A stretch of DNA of 61,864 nt. Source: Bacilli bacterium (GTDB lineage: Bacteria > Bacillota_I > Bacilli_A > RF39 > UBA660). Both the position numbers and the translations under genes were made by a program. This document shows positions 43,801 to 53,598 of the stretch, piece by piece. Each line of letters opens with the position of its first letter. The first letter of the stretch is position 1. The notes under the pieces were generated by a model. The model worked only from the letters and a program-made list of their open reading frames with translations. It was not told the DNA's origin and did not search any database. The DNA lies in the NCBI GenBank assembly GCA_028693035.1, contig JAQUWE010000001.1:116379-178242 (forward strand), read 5' to 3'.

Positions 43801-46800
43801 AGTAAAAGTCCCATCTGGTACGACTTCTTATCCAATTGTGGTAACTGCAGAAGACGGAAGTATTAGAACATATACGGTAAGAGTGACAAGACCCGCTTCT
43901 TCTCTTGCTTTCCCAAATACCATTCGTATTTCTGGACTTGTCCCTTCACTATGTTCTGTCAACGCTTCTTATTGTAAATTAGATCAAGAATTTTCTCCTA
44001 GTACGCATACCTATCATATGAGTGTGCCAAGCAGAATCAAACAATTACAGTTTACGGTAAACAAGGCACATGATTATCAACAAACAACAGGAGATGGTGT
44101 TGTTAGTTTAAGTGGCGGTATGAATATTATTACCATCGAAGTCATGTCAGAAGATGGAAAAAATATAGAACCTTATACGTATTACATTGATAGAGATATG
44201 ACTGGAAACGCTTCTATAGAAAATTTAGAAGTTGTAAATCCTCCAGTAAACATCAATTTTGTAAGTGATATTACAGAGTATTATTTCTCTGTATCAAACG
44301 AATATAACAGTTTAGATTTAAAAGTAGAACTAGAAGATGAAGAAGCTACTTATATTGTAAAAGGCAATGAAAATTTTGAAACAGGAATGAATCTTGTTGA
44401 AATAGAAGTCACTGCTAGAAATGGCGAAAAAAATATATATACTTTAAATGTATATAAGGAACAAAGTGGAAATACCTATTTAAAAGAGTTAGAAGTAAAA
44501 GACGGTACCGAAACGTATCCTATGCTTCCTACTTTTAATAAATTTATGACAGAATATACGGTAACCGTACCAAGCTCTGTAGAAAATGTAGAACTAAAAG
44601 CGCAAGCAGAGCACCCTTTAACAGTCCTTACCGGTCTTGGAACCAAAACCCTTGTGACAGGTGTGAATGCCCAAACTGTTACAGCAACTTCTGAAGATGG
44701 GTCTGTAAGCATTTACCATATTTCTATTATTAGGGAAAAATCTAAAGATGCGACTTTGCAAAGTTTAGATATATTGGAAGGTACTTTAACTCCAACCTTT
44801 ACAAAAGAAGGGGAATCATATCAAGTAGAAGTAAGTCCAGAGATATCTTCACTTCATATAAATGCTGTCACAAATCATCCAAAAGCTTCTTATAAAATAA
44901 AAGGAAATAGTTCTTTTAAAGCAGGGGCTAATAAAGTAGAAATTGTTGTAACAGCTGAAAATGGCAATCAAAAGACATATACCCTTACTGTAAATAAACA
45001 AATTTCTGATAATAATTATTTAAGTGATTTGAATACAGATATTTATGATATGACTGGTCTTTTCCAAAAAGAAACAGAGACTTATAATTTTACAGTAGAG
45101 AGTGATGTTTCTAAAATCAAAGTAAATGCTGTTAAAGAAAGTGCTTTCGCTTCTTTGAAAGGAACAGGAAGTTACCAACTTAAAAAAGGCGATAATACGA
45201 TAGAAGTATCTGTAATTGCAGAAGATGGCAATGTAAGAGTATATACATTACATGTATTTAGAAAATATAGCAGCAATGCAAATCTCTTTACGATTTTATC
45301 TGATACAGAAAATGCTTTAGAACCTCTTTTCCAAAAAGAGATTACCGAATACCAAATGCATGTGGATAATGCAATTAAAAATATTACACTAACAGGAATT
45401 GCAGAAGAAGCTTCTGCGACAGTAAGTGGAAATGGGACATATAGTCTTCATACTGGAGAAAATGTTGTGACAATAAAAACAACCTCGGAAGATGGTACCG
45501 AAAAGGCTTATAAAATTACAATTGTGAGAGATCTTTCCTCTAACACAAATCTTTCTTCCATTACTGCTAAAGAAGGATCTCTTTCTCCTAAATTTAATAA
45601 AGAAGTAACTTCTTACCAGGTAAAGGTGTTAGAAAATGTTACCTCTTTAGATCTTACTGTTCTTAAAGAAGACGATACATCTACTTATGAAATTATCGGA
45701 AACAAAGATTTTATTTTAGGCGAAAATTTGGTAATAATCAAAGTAACAGCGCAAGACGGAACAAGTAAACAATATACACTTAAAGTCATAAGACAAGAAA
45801 GTGGAACCACATCAAATGCCCTTCTTTCTTTAATAACATCAAAAGGAACGCTTTCTCCAAAATTTAATAAAGACACTTTATTTTATACTGTAGAGGTTCC
45901 TTACGAAGCAGATAAAATTACAGTGGATGGAGTGGCAGAAGATATTGGAGCTACCATAACTGGACTAGGTGAAGCAGCCCTTGCTGTAGGAGATACTTTA
46001 CTTCCTATAACAGTAACATCAACAGAAGGAATTGAAAGAACTTATCAAATTCTTGTAAAAAGAAGTGAAAACAATGAAGCAAGACTTTCTAATATTACGG
46101 TTTCTTCTTCTGCGCTTACACCAAACTTTCAAAAGGATGTATATAGTTATTCTTTAAAAAGTTATCAAACAAAACTAGCATTGGATATTGTAACAGTAGA
46201 TCCTTCTGCTACCTATGAAATTATAGGAAATGAAAATCTACAATTGGGTGAAAACCTTGTAACCATCAAAGTCACAGCCAAAGATAAGAAAACAACAAAA
46301 GTATATTCTTTATATGTAACAAGAGAAAAATCAAATAATAACAATTTAGAATCGCTTAGTACTGGAGAAATAGAATTTACTCCTACCTTTTCTAAAACCA
46401 CTACTATTTATTCTGCAACTGTTGCTAGAAATGTAAATAACATTCAAATTGAAGCCAAGGCAGAAGATCCTTTAGCATCTGTTGAAGGAATAGGCAGTAC
46501 CGATTTAGAAGTAGGAATGAATTATAAACAGATTACAGTCACTAGTGAAAGTGGAAAAGTAAAAGTATATACACTTGCGATTACAAGAACACCAAGTGAT
46601 GTAAATACCTTAAAAAATCTTACTATAAGTGAAGGTAGTTTGTCTCCTGTTTTTGAAAGTACACAGAAAAAATACACAGTAGAAGTTCCTTATGAAATTG
46701 ATAAACTTTCAATTATGGGGGAAGCTTTAGATGACACCGCTACTATAACAGGTCTTGGAACACAAGATTTAAAAGTAGGCAAAAATATTTTTCCTATTAC

Positions 46801-49800
46801 CGTTACAAGTGAAAAAGGAACATCTACCATTTATGAAATAGAAGTTACAAGAAAAGAAATTGTTTCTTCTAAGTTAAAAACATTATCTATCAAAAACTAT
46901 ACTTTAACACCTACATTTTCTTCAGATGTTACGGATTATGTCGCAATGATAGATTATGAGGTTACTTCTTTAGATCTTCATTTAGAAACGCTGGATACAA
47001 AAGCCACTTATAAAATTATAGGAAATGAAAATTTTAAAGTAGGAATGAATGAAGTCAAAATCGAAGTAACAGATAGCCAAAGTCTTACTACAACAATTTA
47101 TACTTTAAATATAAATAGACAAAATTATAGCAATACCTTCTTAAGGTATATCGCACTCAGTGAAGGAACCCTTGTTCCAAACTTTGAGAAAACCACATTA
47201 TCTTATAGTGCAAATTTACCTAACGATATTGATGAAATCAGTCTTGAAGCAGAAGCAGAGGCAACTGGTGTTACTGTAAAAGGAACAGGTACTTATGCAT
47301 TAAAAACAGGTAAAAATGATTTCAATATTACTGTAGAAACTGCATCAGGTATTAAAAGAACCTATATGTTGTTTATCAATAGAGATTACAAAAATGATAA
47401 TTATTTAGAAACATTAGAAGCAAAAATAGGAAATACAAAAGTAAATATGACACCTGTTTTTGATAAAAACACACAGGAATATACATTAGAAGTACCAGAA
47501 GGAACAGATCGTCTCCAATTTGTAGGTACGGTATCAGAAGGTGCTAAAGTAGAAGGTCTTGGTACTGTTAGTGTCAAGGCTGGTGAAAACAAATATACCG
47601 TTCTGGTTACAAGTGAATCAGGAAATGTAAAAACATATACGGTAAATGTTACTAGAAAAGCTTCAAACAATGCCTTTTTAGCAGGTATAGAACCAAGTAC
47701 AGGAAATTTGCTTCCAGACTTTTCTTACTATGAAACAGAATACTCTATCTCTTTAGATTCTGCTACTTCTCTTTTATCTTTTGCGGTTGCAACAGATAAT
47801 CAATATGCAAAAGTAACCGGCATAGAAGAAGGGCTTGTACCAGACGGGCAAAGTACTAGAACCATTACTGTCACAGCCGAAGATGGAAGTATGAAAATGT
47901 ATACCATTCATATTTACAAAGATCGAAGTGATGAAGCAAGACTTTCTAAATTAGAAATGAAAGATTACGCTTTAGAAGAAACTTTTGATCCAGATACTTT
48001 CTCTTATCATGTAACGGTTCCAAATGATAAAAAAGTATTGTTAGCAAGTGAAATTACAGCAGAAACAGTAGATAAAAATGCGACTGTTATAAAACCAAGC
48101 TCTCTTACTTTGTCTGCAGCAAACACCAATGTTTATACTGTTTTAGTTACAGCAAAAGATGGGTTTACAACGCAGGCATACCATATCTATATTACAAGAG
48201 AAAAAGGGAGTGAAGCGCTTCTTTCAAAATTAGAATTTGCTAATGGTATTTTAACACCTAATTTCAATTCTAAAATTACGGATTATACATTAACAGTAAC
48301 GGGTCAAGTCAGTGAAATTTTAGGAAAAGATGTCATTGCGCAGGCTATAGATGATTCTGCAACTGTTATCAAAACCGAAAAGTTAGTCCTAAATAAAGAG
48401 GATAATCTTTATACAGTTAGGGTGATAAGTGGCGATACCAAAACAGAGTTGACTTATAACATACATGTCGTGTATTTAGAATCAAAAGATGCAACTTTGA
48501 AATCATTAGAAATTTCTAAAGGCACTCTCACACCAGCCTTTGCATCTTCCACTTATGGCTATTCTGTAAGCGTACTAGATGATACGGAATCTATTGATAT
48601 TACAGGCGTGGTTAATGATCCTAATGCTACTATTATAAGTGGAACTGGGACACATGCATTAACAGAAGAAACCACTCATGTTGATGTTGTTGTGCAAGCA
48701 GAAGATGGAACTCTTGCAATTTATAAAATAGAGGTAAAGAAAAATATTACCAAAGCAAAGCTTTTGGAAAATATATCTTTATCTGGAGATTGTACACAAG
48801 AAGTATGTCCATTAAGTCCTTCTTTTGAACCGGAAGTATTCTCTTATGAAACCAGTGTTCCTTATGAAGTAGAGAATATTAATATAGATGTAGAAAAGAA
48901 AAATCAAAATCAAATTGTGAAATTCTATAACCAAAAGACAGGATTTGAAATAACAAATACAAACTATGCACTTGAACTTGGTAAAAACAAAATACGAGTG
49001 GATGTAACAAATGGTATAGGAGAAACCACTTCTTATACCGTAAATATTACAAGAAGACTTTCTTCTAATAATAACTTAACAGATTTAAAGATTACCAATG
49101 TAGAAACAGACTTATCTTTCGATAAAGATACTTTAGAATATTTTGTAACAATACCAAATGAATATGATAAAGTTGTTATTGAAACAGTCAAAGAAGCAAG
49201 TACAGCTAAGGTATCTGTAAATGGTGCTACCAATTTAACAGATGGAAATAATGATGTCTTTGTGACTGTAACTGCGCAAAATGGTTCTGTTAAACAATAC
49301 ATCATTCATGTGTTTAAAGAGAGTGCTACCAACTATTACTTACAGTCTTTAACGGTAAGTTCCGGGATTATATATCCACCAACACCTACCTTCTATAAAG
49401 GAACATTTGATTATGTCATTACCGTTCCAAACGAAGTAAAGAGAATCACTTTAGATGCGGTTCCTGAGAAACTAAGTACAACGGTTGTTGGAACAGGGGA
49501 AAAGGAACTCATTACGGGGGTCAATACATTTACCCTTACAACCACTTCTGAAGGTGGAGAAAGTGCCAATTACAATGTCATTGTCAATCGTTTAAAATCT
49601 ACTAAACTATTATTAAAAACATTGTCTGCACAAGAAGGTCCATTTACAGAAACATTTGATCCGGAAACATTCTCTTATACAATGGATGTGGATGGAACAG
49701 TAGACCAACTTCACCTAAATGCAGTTCCAAAAGATGCCGGTGTTACTTATAAAATCACAGGTAACAATTCCTTGATTACAGGTAAAAATACTGTTTTGAT

Positions 49801-52800
49801 CACTTTAACAAACGCTGATAAAACGGTTACTTCTACATATAAAATCAATGTAAATAAACAAAAATCAACCAATAATTACTTAAGTAGTTTAAAACTAGAT
49901 AATAAAGAATTGTTAGGATCTGATCCAGATAAAACGGTATATACAGAAACGGTAGCTTCCAATGTGGATTCTATTACGTTAACTGGTAAAACCGCAGTAC
50001 CATCTGCTTATGCAAATGGGTTTGGAACTTACTCTTTAGCGTACGGAGAGAACAAAATAACTATTTCTGTAAAAGCAGAAGATGGAAGTACGCGTTCTTA
50101 CGAGGTTACTATCAAAAGAGAATACGATTTATCATTGTCTATGCTAACTGTAGATAGGGGAGAAATCACACCTGCTTTTGATCCAAATGTAACTGAGTAT
50201 TCTTTAGAGGTTTCTAAGGATATAGCCGATGCTACAGTTCTAGCGGTACCGAGTGGGACAGGCGTAAAAGTAATGGGAAATGGCTTCCATAAACTTAAAA
50301 TGGGGGAAAATAATATCCCGATTACAGTTATGGCAGAAGACGGAATCTCTAAAACATATACACTTCATATAGAAAGAAAAGAGTCTCATAATAATTATTT
50401 AAAAGACTTATATATTCATGAAGGGTATTTGAAAGAAGAGTTTGATAAAGAAAATCTACTTTATACAGCAGAGGTCCCAGATACTGTTAAGAAATTAACA
50501 ATGGATGTAACACCAGAAGATCCATCTGCTACTTATGAAATTATAGGCAATGAAAACCTTAAAAATGGAGAAAATGAAGTTACGGTTATTGTAACGGCAG
50601 AAGATGGTACAAAACGGACTTATACCGTGCAAGTCCTTGTACAAGATGCTTCTTTATTCAGTAATCGTTTAGTAAATCTTACAGTAAGTAAAGGAAATCT
50701 TTCTCCAAACTTCAATCCAGATACATTATCTTATACCGTTTCTGTACCGAATAATGTAACAAGTATTACCATAAATGGGGTATTAGAAAGTGTAGATGCC
50801 AAAGTCACAGGCCTTGGTACTTATACACTTGTACAAGGAAGAAACAGTTTTCCTATTGTTCTTACAAGTAAAGATAAGAAAACAAGAACCTATTCTGTTA
50901 TTGTTTATAGAATCCCATCCTCTGATGCTAGACTTAAAAGCATTGCTTTCAAAGAAGGTTCTTTAAGTCCTGTCTTTGATAAAGACAAAGAGTCTTATGT
51001 TATTCATGTAGGAAATACAGTTTCAAGACTTACAGAAAAGATAGAACCTTTTGTAGAAGGGACTACCTACGAAGTTATAGGCAATGAAAATTTACAAACA
51101 GGAACCACTTTAATTAAAGTTATTGCCACGGCAAATGATGGGTATTCAAAGAAAACTTATACCATTACGGTTGATAAACAAATTTCTAATAATAATTATT
51201 TATCTTCTCTAACAAGTAATATAGGTGTTATCACGCCGGCCTTTGATAAAAATGAGACAGGACCTTATACAATAGAAGCAGGAGAAAATGTCAATTCCAT
51301 TGTATTAAGTGGTGTTCCAGAAAGTGAAAATGCCAAAGTAACAGGACTTGGATTGCACACGCTTCATAAAGGTATTAATAATATTCCAATTACAGTGACA
51401 AGTGAAGCAGGTGTCATTAGAACTTATATCGTTCTTGTAAATCAAGCACTTAGTTCTGATAATAGTCTTTCTTTCCTTGCTACTAGTGATGGTTCGCTTT
51501 CACCAAGTTTCAATAAGGATACACTATCTTATACAATAGATGTAGACAGTGATGTAACAGAAATGACTATTTTAGGAATTTCTTCTCATGCCAATGCTAC
51601 CATAAATGGCAATGGAAATTATAAGTTAGAACCTGGTCAAAATGAGATCAAAATGACAGTTACAGCAGAAAATGGTAGTGTAAGAGTTTATACCGTTACT
51701 GTAAATAGAAAAGCAGAAGCTTCTTCTAAGATTCTGGATATGAGAGCATTAGAAGGTCTATTAACACCTACCTTTGAAAAAAATACAGTAGAGTATACAA
51801 TGAACGTACCAAATGAGGTAACGGCACTGCACTTAAATGTTACTTTAGAGGATGCCAATGCTACCTATGAAATAATCAATAACCAGAATTTCAAAGTGGG
51901 AACCAATCAGGTTTTGGTACGCGTGACTGCGACCGATGGTCTTCAAACCACTTATAAAATCAATGTAATCCGTCAAACAGCAAGTAACAATTATTTAAAA
52001 TCGCTTACAACGGATCGTGGACAATTGGCACCAAGTTTTGATAGGTTAGAACAATATTATGAAATAGAAGTAGAAAGCAATGTATCTGAAATTAAAATCA
52101 GTGGTGTTCCAGAAGCAGGTTCAGCTACTGTAGATGGCAATGGAGCGCATTCTCTTAATAAGGGTGAAAACTATATTCCTATTAAAGTTACTTCTAATAG
52201 TGGAATAGAAAGAATTTACACCATTAAGGTAACAAGAAAATCTTCTTCAGATAGCCTCTTAAGCAATCTTACAATTAGTACAGGAACGCTTTCACCAGCC
52301 TTTGCTCCTTCTACAAAAGAATATACGGTAGATTTACCAGTAGGTACAAGTACCCTTACTTTAGGTGCGACCGCAAATGAAAATGCAAGCATTGAAGGTC
52401 TTGGTACAAAAACCGTTAAAACAGGAAACAATACGTATGAAATTGTAGTTACGGCAGAAGATGGTAGTATCAGTATCTATAAAATTACAGCCAATAAAGT
52501 CAGTGCTTCTAATACAAATATAGTAAGTCTTACACCGTCTAAAGGTACACTAGAACCTTTCTATAACAATAGTACAGATGGTTATGAAGTACTTGTTCCA
52601 GAAGATGCCTCTTTATTATCCTTTGCGGTTGCCTTAGAAGATGAAAACGCAACAGTAAAAGGAAACGAAGAAAGAGCACTGCAGTATGGAGAAAATCTTA
52701 TTGAAATTGTAGTTACAGCCGAAGACGGAACCGAAAAGACTGTTCATATTCGTGTTATAAGACCTAAAAATATTACAGATATTGAAACAGAAGAAGATAC

Positions 52801-53461
52801 TTTAGTAATGCGTAAAAATGAAGAATTAGAATTGGATGTAAAATATTTACCAGTGGATGCAACCAATACAGAATTAGGCTATGAAAGTAGTGATGAAGAC
52901 GTTGTAACCATAGAAAATGGGGTTCTTACCTCTCATGAAATTGGTTCGTCAACGATTACCATTTATAGTAAACAAAATCCTTCTGTTAAGAAAATTATAA
53001 CAGTCAATGTACTAAATTTAACACTAAGTAGTTCTATTTACGAAGTAAGAAGAGATCCAGAAATATCCATTGTAATAGGACCTGATGAAGGAGAATCCTT
53101 AAGTGCATTTGTATCAAAATTAGATAACATGCAATCCATTATCAAGTTCTATGATATAGAAGGAAATCCTATTACAGATATCGAAAATACAAATTGTGCA
53201 ACCGGACAAAAAGTAGCGATTGAATATGGTAAAAAAACCTATGATGAAGCTTACATTGTTGTTCGTGGGGACTTAAATGGAGATAGTAATATCAACGTTA
53301 CAGATTATAATACTATTGTTGAGCAAATCCTAGGAAAAAGAGAACTTAAAAACTATGAATTTTCTTCTGGAGACCTTATAGAAGATGCTATTATCAATGT
53401 ATCAGATTCTGTAAAATTAAGAAATTATATCCTAGGAAAAGTAGAATCACTAAATCGTTAA
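40817..53461 (+). CDS. Giant secreted protein: Gly-rich domains, about 37 cadherin-like modules, Big2, dockerin (4214 aa)
   Basis: Signal peptide about 1-32 (cleavage after AKA). Domain order: an N-terminal region with a glycine-rich stretch (about 178-330); three cadherin-like beta-sandwich modules (about 388-650); a second Gly-rich domain resembling the glycine-rich domain of ALK/LTK receptors (about 653-875, with FQLWGARGGYG and GGGGGG runs); 34 more modules of about 85 residues (941-3986); a Big2 domain (about 3987-4070); a pre-dockerin module; and a dockerin (about 4151-4210). The dockerin shows GDLNGDSNINVTD and a second, weaker DLIEDAIINVSD loop. No enzyme domain and no LPxTG. ATG 40817 is six bases after AAAGGGTG; a GTG at 40808 lies in that site. 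The dockerin suggests docking on a cohesin such as those of the next two genes. Function as a fibre or adhesin is inference. Confidence 0.9.
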   Translation: MRSKQFKHNFVYSAIGLFLFLVLLLPFFSVAKAAENVTADSIMQWVSSTKLPDGNYNVTVTGVGTGGTEKTVTYPIELINYYDDVTYGASINLGDTSTEYKMLVVKYWKNVTINSGVTVSANKNGNYTYKKGMYLHVSGTLTNYGRISMSARGTYNLAGEDVFLWKNISGIHDFIPAKGAAGGTAVSVGGSLTRNNGRVGTAGTNRQTGGGASGGSTPLSGTTTSGAGGAGTSYSGGSGGGGAYNARVAGAGSSVGGPGGNGNCGTTYTTGCGGGAGNPGGAGAGTYFGAGALGNGGLLVVYATEYNNLGTVDANGSKGGDGYRAGAGGSGGGSINIYSSSFTAKGTATATGGSYGVGTRGGSERSDGAIGGVGSITYTTLVLDPEFLDPTLSSLKVDKGTMQPSTFDSAIKKYVVGLDSEDYKVNISATVTNEENLITSGVGEFEIPSGSSIHNVVVTSAIGVVKVYEIEFYRQPSSYEYLDDILIDDKEIENFKKDKYEYTVSLPYDKEEIDLGVKKGRTSQQVDGLGIVKVPSGTSTKKIEVISEDGSSTKTYTIHFEREHSSNLKSIQAEDYELKPEFASDIYEYALEIPANALSVNVEALAYDSNAVVKVTGNGYIKGGSGTITITVTEPHSSTKTYKIYVTKEGSMEEQTFRYECTNKMQTFEAPVSSNYKFQLWGARGGYGRTHYVLKYRGGYGAYTEGEIYLKKGEKIYLYVGCAGQNSATASRYTGGYGGFNGGAKGGDDSNRDGDPEPGGGGGGATDLRLEPTTSVDTWNEFDSLKSRIMVAAGGGGGNFSGIGGAGGKLTGDMGHGNKQLPTQTSGYAFGYGMVGGACTDGAGGGGGGYYGGYTGNGCNYGGGGGSSYISGYDGSIAVLENSVLGSIKSSTDSIHYSKYAFENSNMIAGTESMPNINGGFMVGNNGNGVALVTVGASRSTNNFLSSITVDKGTLSPAFNMETSTYDVTLTDTDTSITLGAKPEEDTATITGLGKVKVPSGTTSYPIVVTAEDGSIRTYTVRVTRPASSLAFPNTIRISGLVPSLCSVNASYCKLDQEFSPSTHTYHMSVPSRIKQLQFTVNKAHDYQQTTGDGVVSLSGGMNIITIEVMSEDGKNIEPYTYYIDRDMTGNASIENLEVVNPPVNINFVSDITEYYFSVSNEYNSLDLKVELEDEEATYIVKGNENFETGMNLVEIEVTARNGEKNIYTLNVYKEQSGNTYLKELEVKDGTETYPMLPTFNKFMTEYTVTVPSSVENVELKAQAEHPLTVLTGLGTKTLVTGVNAQTVTATSEDGSVSIYHISIIREKSKDATLQSLDILEGTLTPTFTKEGESYQVEVSPEISSLHINAVTNHPKASYKIKGNSSFKAGANKVEIVVTAENGNQKTYTLTVNKQISDNNYLSDLNTDIYDMTGLFQKETETYNFTVESDVSKIKVNAVKESAFASLKGTGSYQLKKGDNTIEVSVIAEDGNVRVYTLHVFRKYSSNANLFTILSDTENALEPLFQKEITEYQMHVDNAIKNITLTGIAEEASATVSGNGTYSLHTGENVVTIKTTSEDGTEKAYKITIVRDLSSNTNLSSITAKEGSLSPKFNKEVTSYQVKVLENVTSLDLTVLKEDDTSTYEIIGNKDFILGENLVIIKVTAQDGTSKQYTLKVIRQESGTTSNALLSLITSKGTLSPKFNKDTLFYTVEVPYEADKITVDGVAEDIGATITGLGEAALAVGDTLLPITVTSTEGIERTYQILVKRSENNEARLSNITVSSSALTPNFQKDVYSYSLKSYQTKLALDIVTVDPSATYEIIGNENLQLGENLVTIKVTAKDKKTTKVYSLYVTREKSNNNNLESLSTGEIEFTPTFSKTTTIYSATVARNVNNIQIEAKAEDPLASVEGIGSTDLEVGMNYKQITVTSESGKVKVYTLAITRTPSDVNTLKNLTISEGSLSPVFESTQKKYTVEVPYEIDKLSIMGEALDDTATITGLGTQDLKVGKNIFPITVTSEKGTSTIYEIEVTRKEIVSSKLKTLSIKNYTLTPTFSSDVTDYVAMIDYEVTSLDLHLETLDTKATYKIIGNENFKVGMNEVKIEVTDSQSLTTTIYTLNINRQNYSNTFLRYIALSEGTLVPNFEKTTLSYSANLPNDIDEISLEAEAEATGVTVKGTGTYALKTGKNDFNITVETASGIKRTYMLFINRDYKNDNYLETLEAKIGNTKVNMTPVFDKNTQEYTLEVPEGTDRLQFVGTVSEGAKVEGLGTVSVKAGENKYTVLVTSESGNVKTYTVNVTRKASNNAFLAGIEPSTGNLLPDFSYYETEYSISLDSATSLLSFAVATDNQYAKVTGIEEGLVPDGQSTRTITVTAEDGSMKMYTIHIYKDRSDEARLSKLEMKDYALEETFDPDTFSYHVTVPNDKKVLLASEITAETVDKNATVIKPSSLTLSAANTNVYTVLVTAKDGFTTQAYHIYITREKGSEALLSKLEFANGILTPNFNSKITDYTLTVTGQVSEILGKDVIAQAIDDSATVIKTEKLVLNKEDNLYTVRVISGDTKTELTYNIHVVYLESKDATLKSLEISKGTLTPAFASSTYGYSVSVLDDTESIDITGVVNDPNATIISGTGTHALTEETTHVDVVVQAEDGTLAIYKIEVKKNITKAKLLENISLSGDCTQEVCPLSPSFEPEVFSYETSVPYEVENINIDVEKKNQNQIVKFYNQKTGFEITNTNYALELGKNKIRVDVTNGIGETTSYTVNITRRLSSNNNLTDLKITNVETDLSFDKDTLEYFVTIPNEYDKVVIETVKEASTAKVSVNGATNLTDGNNDVFVTVTAQNGSVKQYIIHVFKESATNYYLQSLTVSSGIIYPPTPTFYKGTFDYVITVPNEVKRITLDAVPEKLSTTVVGTGEKELITGVNTFTLTTTSEGGESANYNVIVNRLKSTKLLLKTLSAQEGPFTETFDPETFSYTMDVDGTVDQLHLNAVPKDAGVTYKITGNNSLITGKNTVLITLTNADKTVTSTYKINVNKQKSTNNYLSSLKLDNKELLGSDPDKTVYTETVASNVDSITLTGKTAVPSAYANGFGTYSLAYGENKITISVKAEDGSTRSYEVTIKREYDLSLSMLTVDRGEITPAFDPNVTEYSLEVSKDIADATVLAVPSGTGVKVMGNGFHKLKMGENNIPITVMAEDGISKTYTLHIERKESHNNYLKDLYIHEGYLKEEFDKENLLYTAEVPDTVKKLTMDVTPEDPSATYEIIGNENLKNGENEVTVIVTAEDGTKRTYTVQVLVQDASLFSNRLVNLTVSKGNLSPNFNPDTLSYTVSVPNNVTSITINGVLESVDAKVTGLGTYTLVQGRNSFPIVLTSKDKKTRTYSVIVYRIPSSDARLKSIAFKEGSLSPVFDKDKESYVIHVGNTVSRLTEKIEPFVEGTTYEVIGNENLQTGTTLIKVIATANDGYSKKTYTITVDKQISNNNYLSSLTSNIGVITPAFDKNETGPYTIEAGENVNSIVLSGVPESENAKVTGLGLHTLHKGINNIPITVTSEAGVIRTYIVLVNQALSSDNSLSFLATSDGSLSPSFNKDTLSYTIDVDSDVTEMTILGISSHANATINGNGNYKLEPGQNEIKMTVTAENGSVRVYTVTVNRKAEASSKILDMRALEGLLTPTFEKNTVEYTMNVPNEVTALHLNVTLEDANATYEIINNQNFKVGTNQVLVRVTATDGLQTTYKINVIRQTASNNYLKSLTTDRGQLAPSFDRLEQYYEIEVESNVSEIKISGVPEAGSATVDGNGAHSLNKGENYIPIKVTSNSGIERIYTIKVTRKSSSDSLLSNLTISTGTLSPAFAPSTKEYTVDLPVGTSTLTLGATANENASIEGLGTKTVKTGNNTYEIVVTAEDGSISIYKITANKVSASNTNIVSLTPSKGTLEPFYNNSTDGYEVLVPEDASLLSFAVALEDENATVKGNEERALQYGENLIEIVVTAEDGTEKTVHIRVIRPKNITDIETEEDTLVMRKNEELELDVKYLPVDATNTELGYESSDEDVVTIENGVLTSHEIGSSTITIYSKQNPSVKKIITVNVLNLTLSSSIYEVRRDPEISIVIGPDEGESLSAFVSKLDNMQSIIKFYDIEGNPITDIENTNCATGQKVAIEYGKKTYDEAYIVVRGDLNGDSNINVTDYNTIVEQILGKRELKNYEFSSGDLIEDAIINVSDSVKLRNYILGKVESLNR
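41350..41810 (+). repeat. First glycine-rich segment of the giant protein
   Basis: About 150 residues dominated by Gly, Ala, Ser and Thr with many GGxGG units and two cysteines (GNCGTTYTTGCGG). It follows a region with short beta-helix-like phrases (SGTLTNYGRISMS). GC content rises sharply here relative to the flanks because of GGN codons. Confidence 0.8.
42773..43440 (+). other. ALK/LTK-like glycine-rich domain within the giant protein
   Basis: Opens with a beta-strand phrase ending FQLWGARGGYG, then alternating strands and poly-Gly runs, with YVGCAGQN, GGGGGGATDLR and MVAAGGGGG phrases. These match the plan of the Pfam Gly_rich (ALK/LTK) domain, where Gly runs pack as polyglycine helices on a beta frame. 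It interrupts the array of cadherin-like modules after the third one. Confidence 0.7.
43636..52773 (+). repeat. 34 tandem cadherin-like modules (about 85 codons each)
   Basis: Each unit follows the plan: LxxLxVxxGxLxPxF, then YxVxVP, a middle strand with ATVxGxG or ATYxIxGNxN, LxxGxN, IxVTAEDGxxxxYxIxVxR, and a linker such as SSNN. The modules are too diverged at the DNA level to align by eye as identical units. Only two contain cysteines. Confidence 0.88.
53268..53450 (+). other. Dockerin of the giant protein
   Basis: Two calcium-loop helices. The first, DLNGDSNINVTD, has Asp/Asn at positions 1, 3, 5, 9 and 12, as in type I dockerins. The second, DLIEDAIINVSD, has Ile at position 3 and Ala at 6, so calcium binding there may be weaker. 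Each loop is followed by a helix ending in ILGK. Confidence 0.82.
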
Positions 53462-53467
53462 TATCAA

Positions 53468-53501
53468 AAGAATATGTTATTTTAGACATGTTCTTTTTTT
53501 T
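53468..53501 (+). terminator. Terminator after the giant protein gene
   Basis: AAGAATATGT (53468-53477) pairs with ACATGTTCTT (53486-53495) with one G-T pair, loop TATTTTAG, then a T-run. Confidence 0.85.
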
Positions 53502-53598
53502 AAATACTTTTTCTAGTAAAAATGCACTTAAAATATAGCTTGCTTCGACAATTTATGATAAAATTAGACTATAGAATAAGTAAGTATAGGAGTCACGT

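Noticed and set aside
44476-52431. Several minus-strand frames of 60-95 codons across the module array
   Set aside because: They recur at similar places in the repeated modules with the same Val/Leu/Ser-rich composition, so they are shadows of the forward repeats.
40817-53461. The giant as a large adhesin with an S-layer or choline-binding anchor
   Set aside because: No SLH, choline-binding, LysM or membrane segment is visible; the only C-terminal attachment element is the dockerin.
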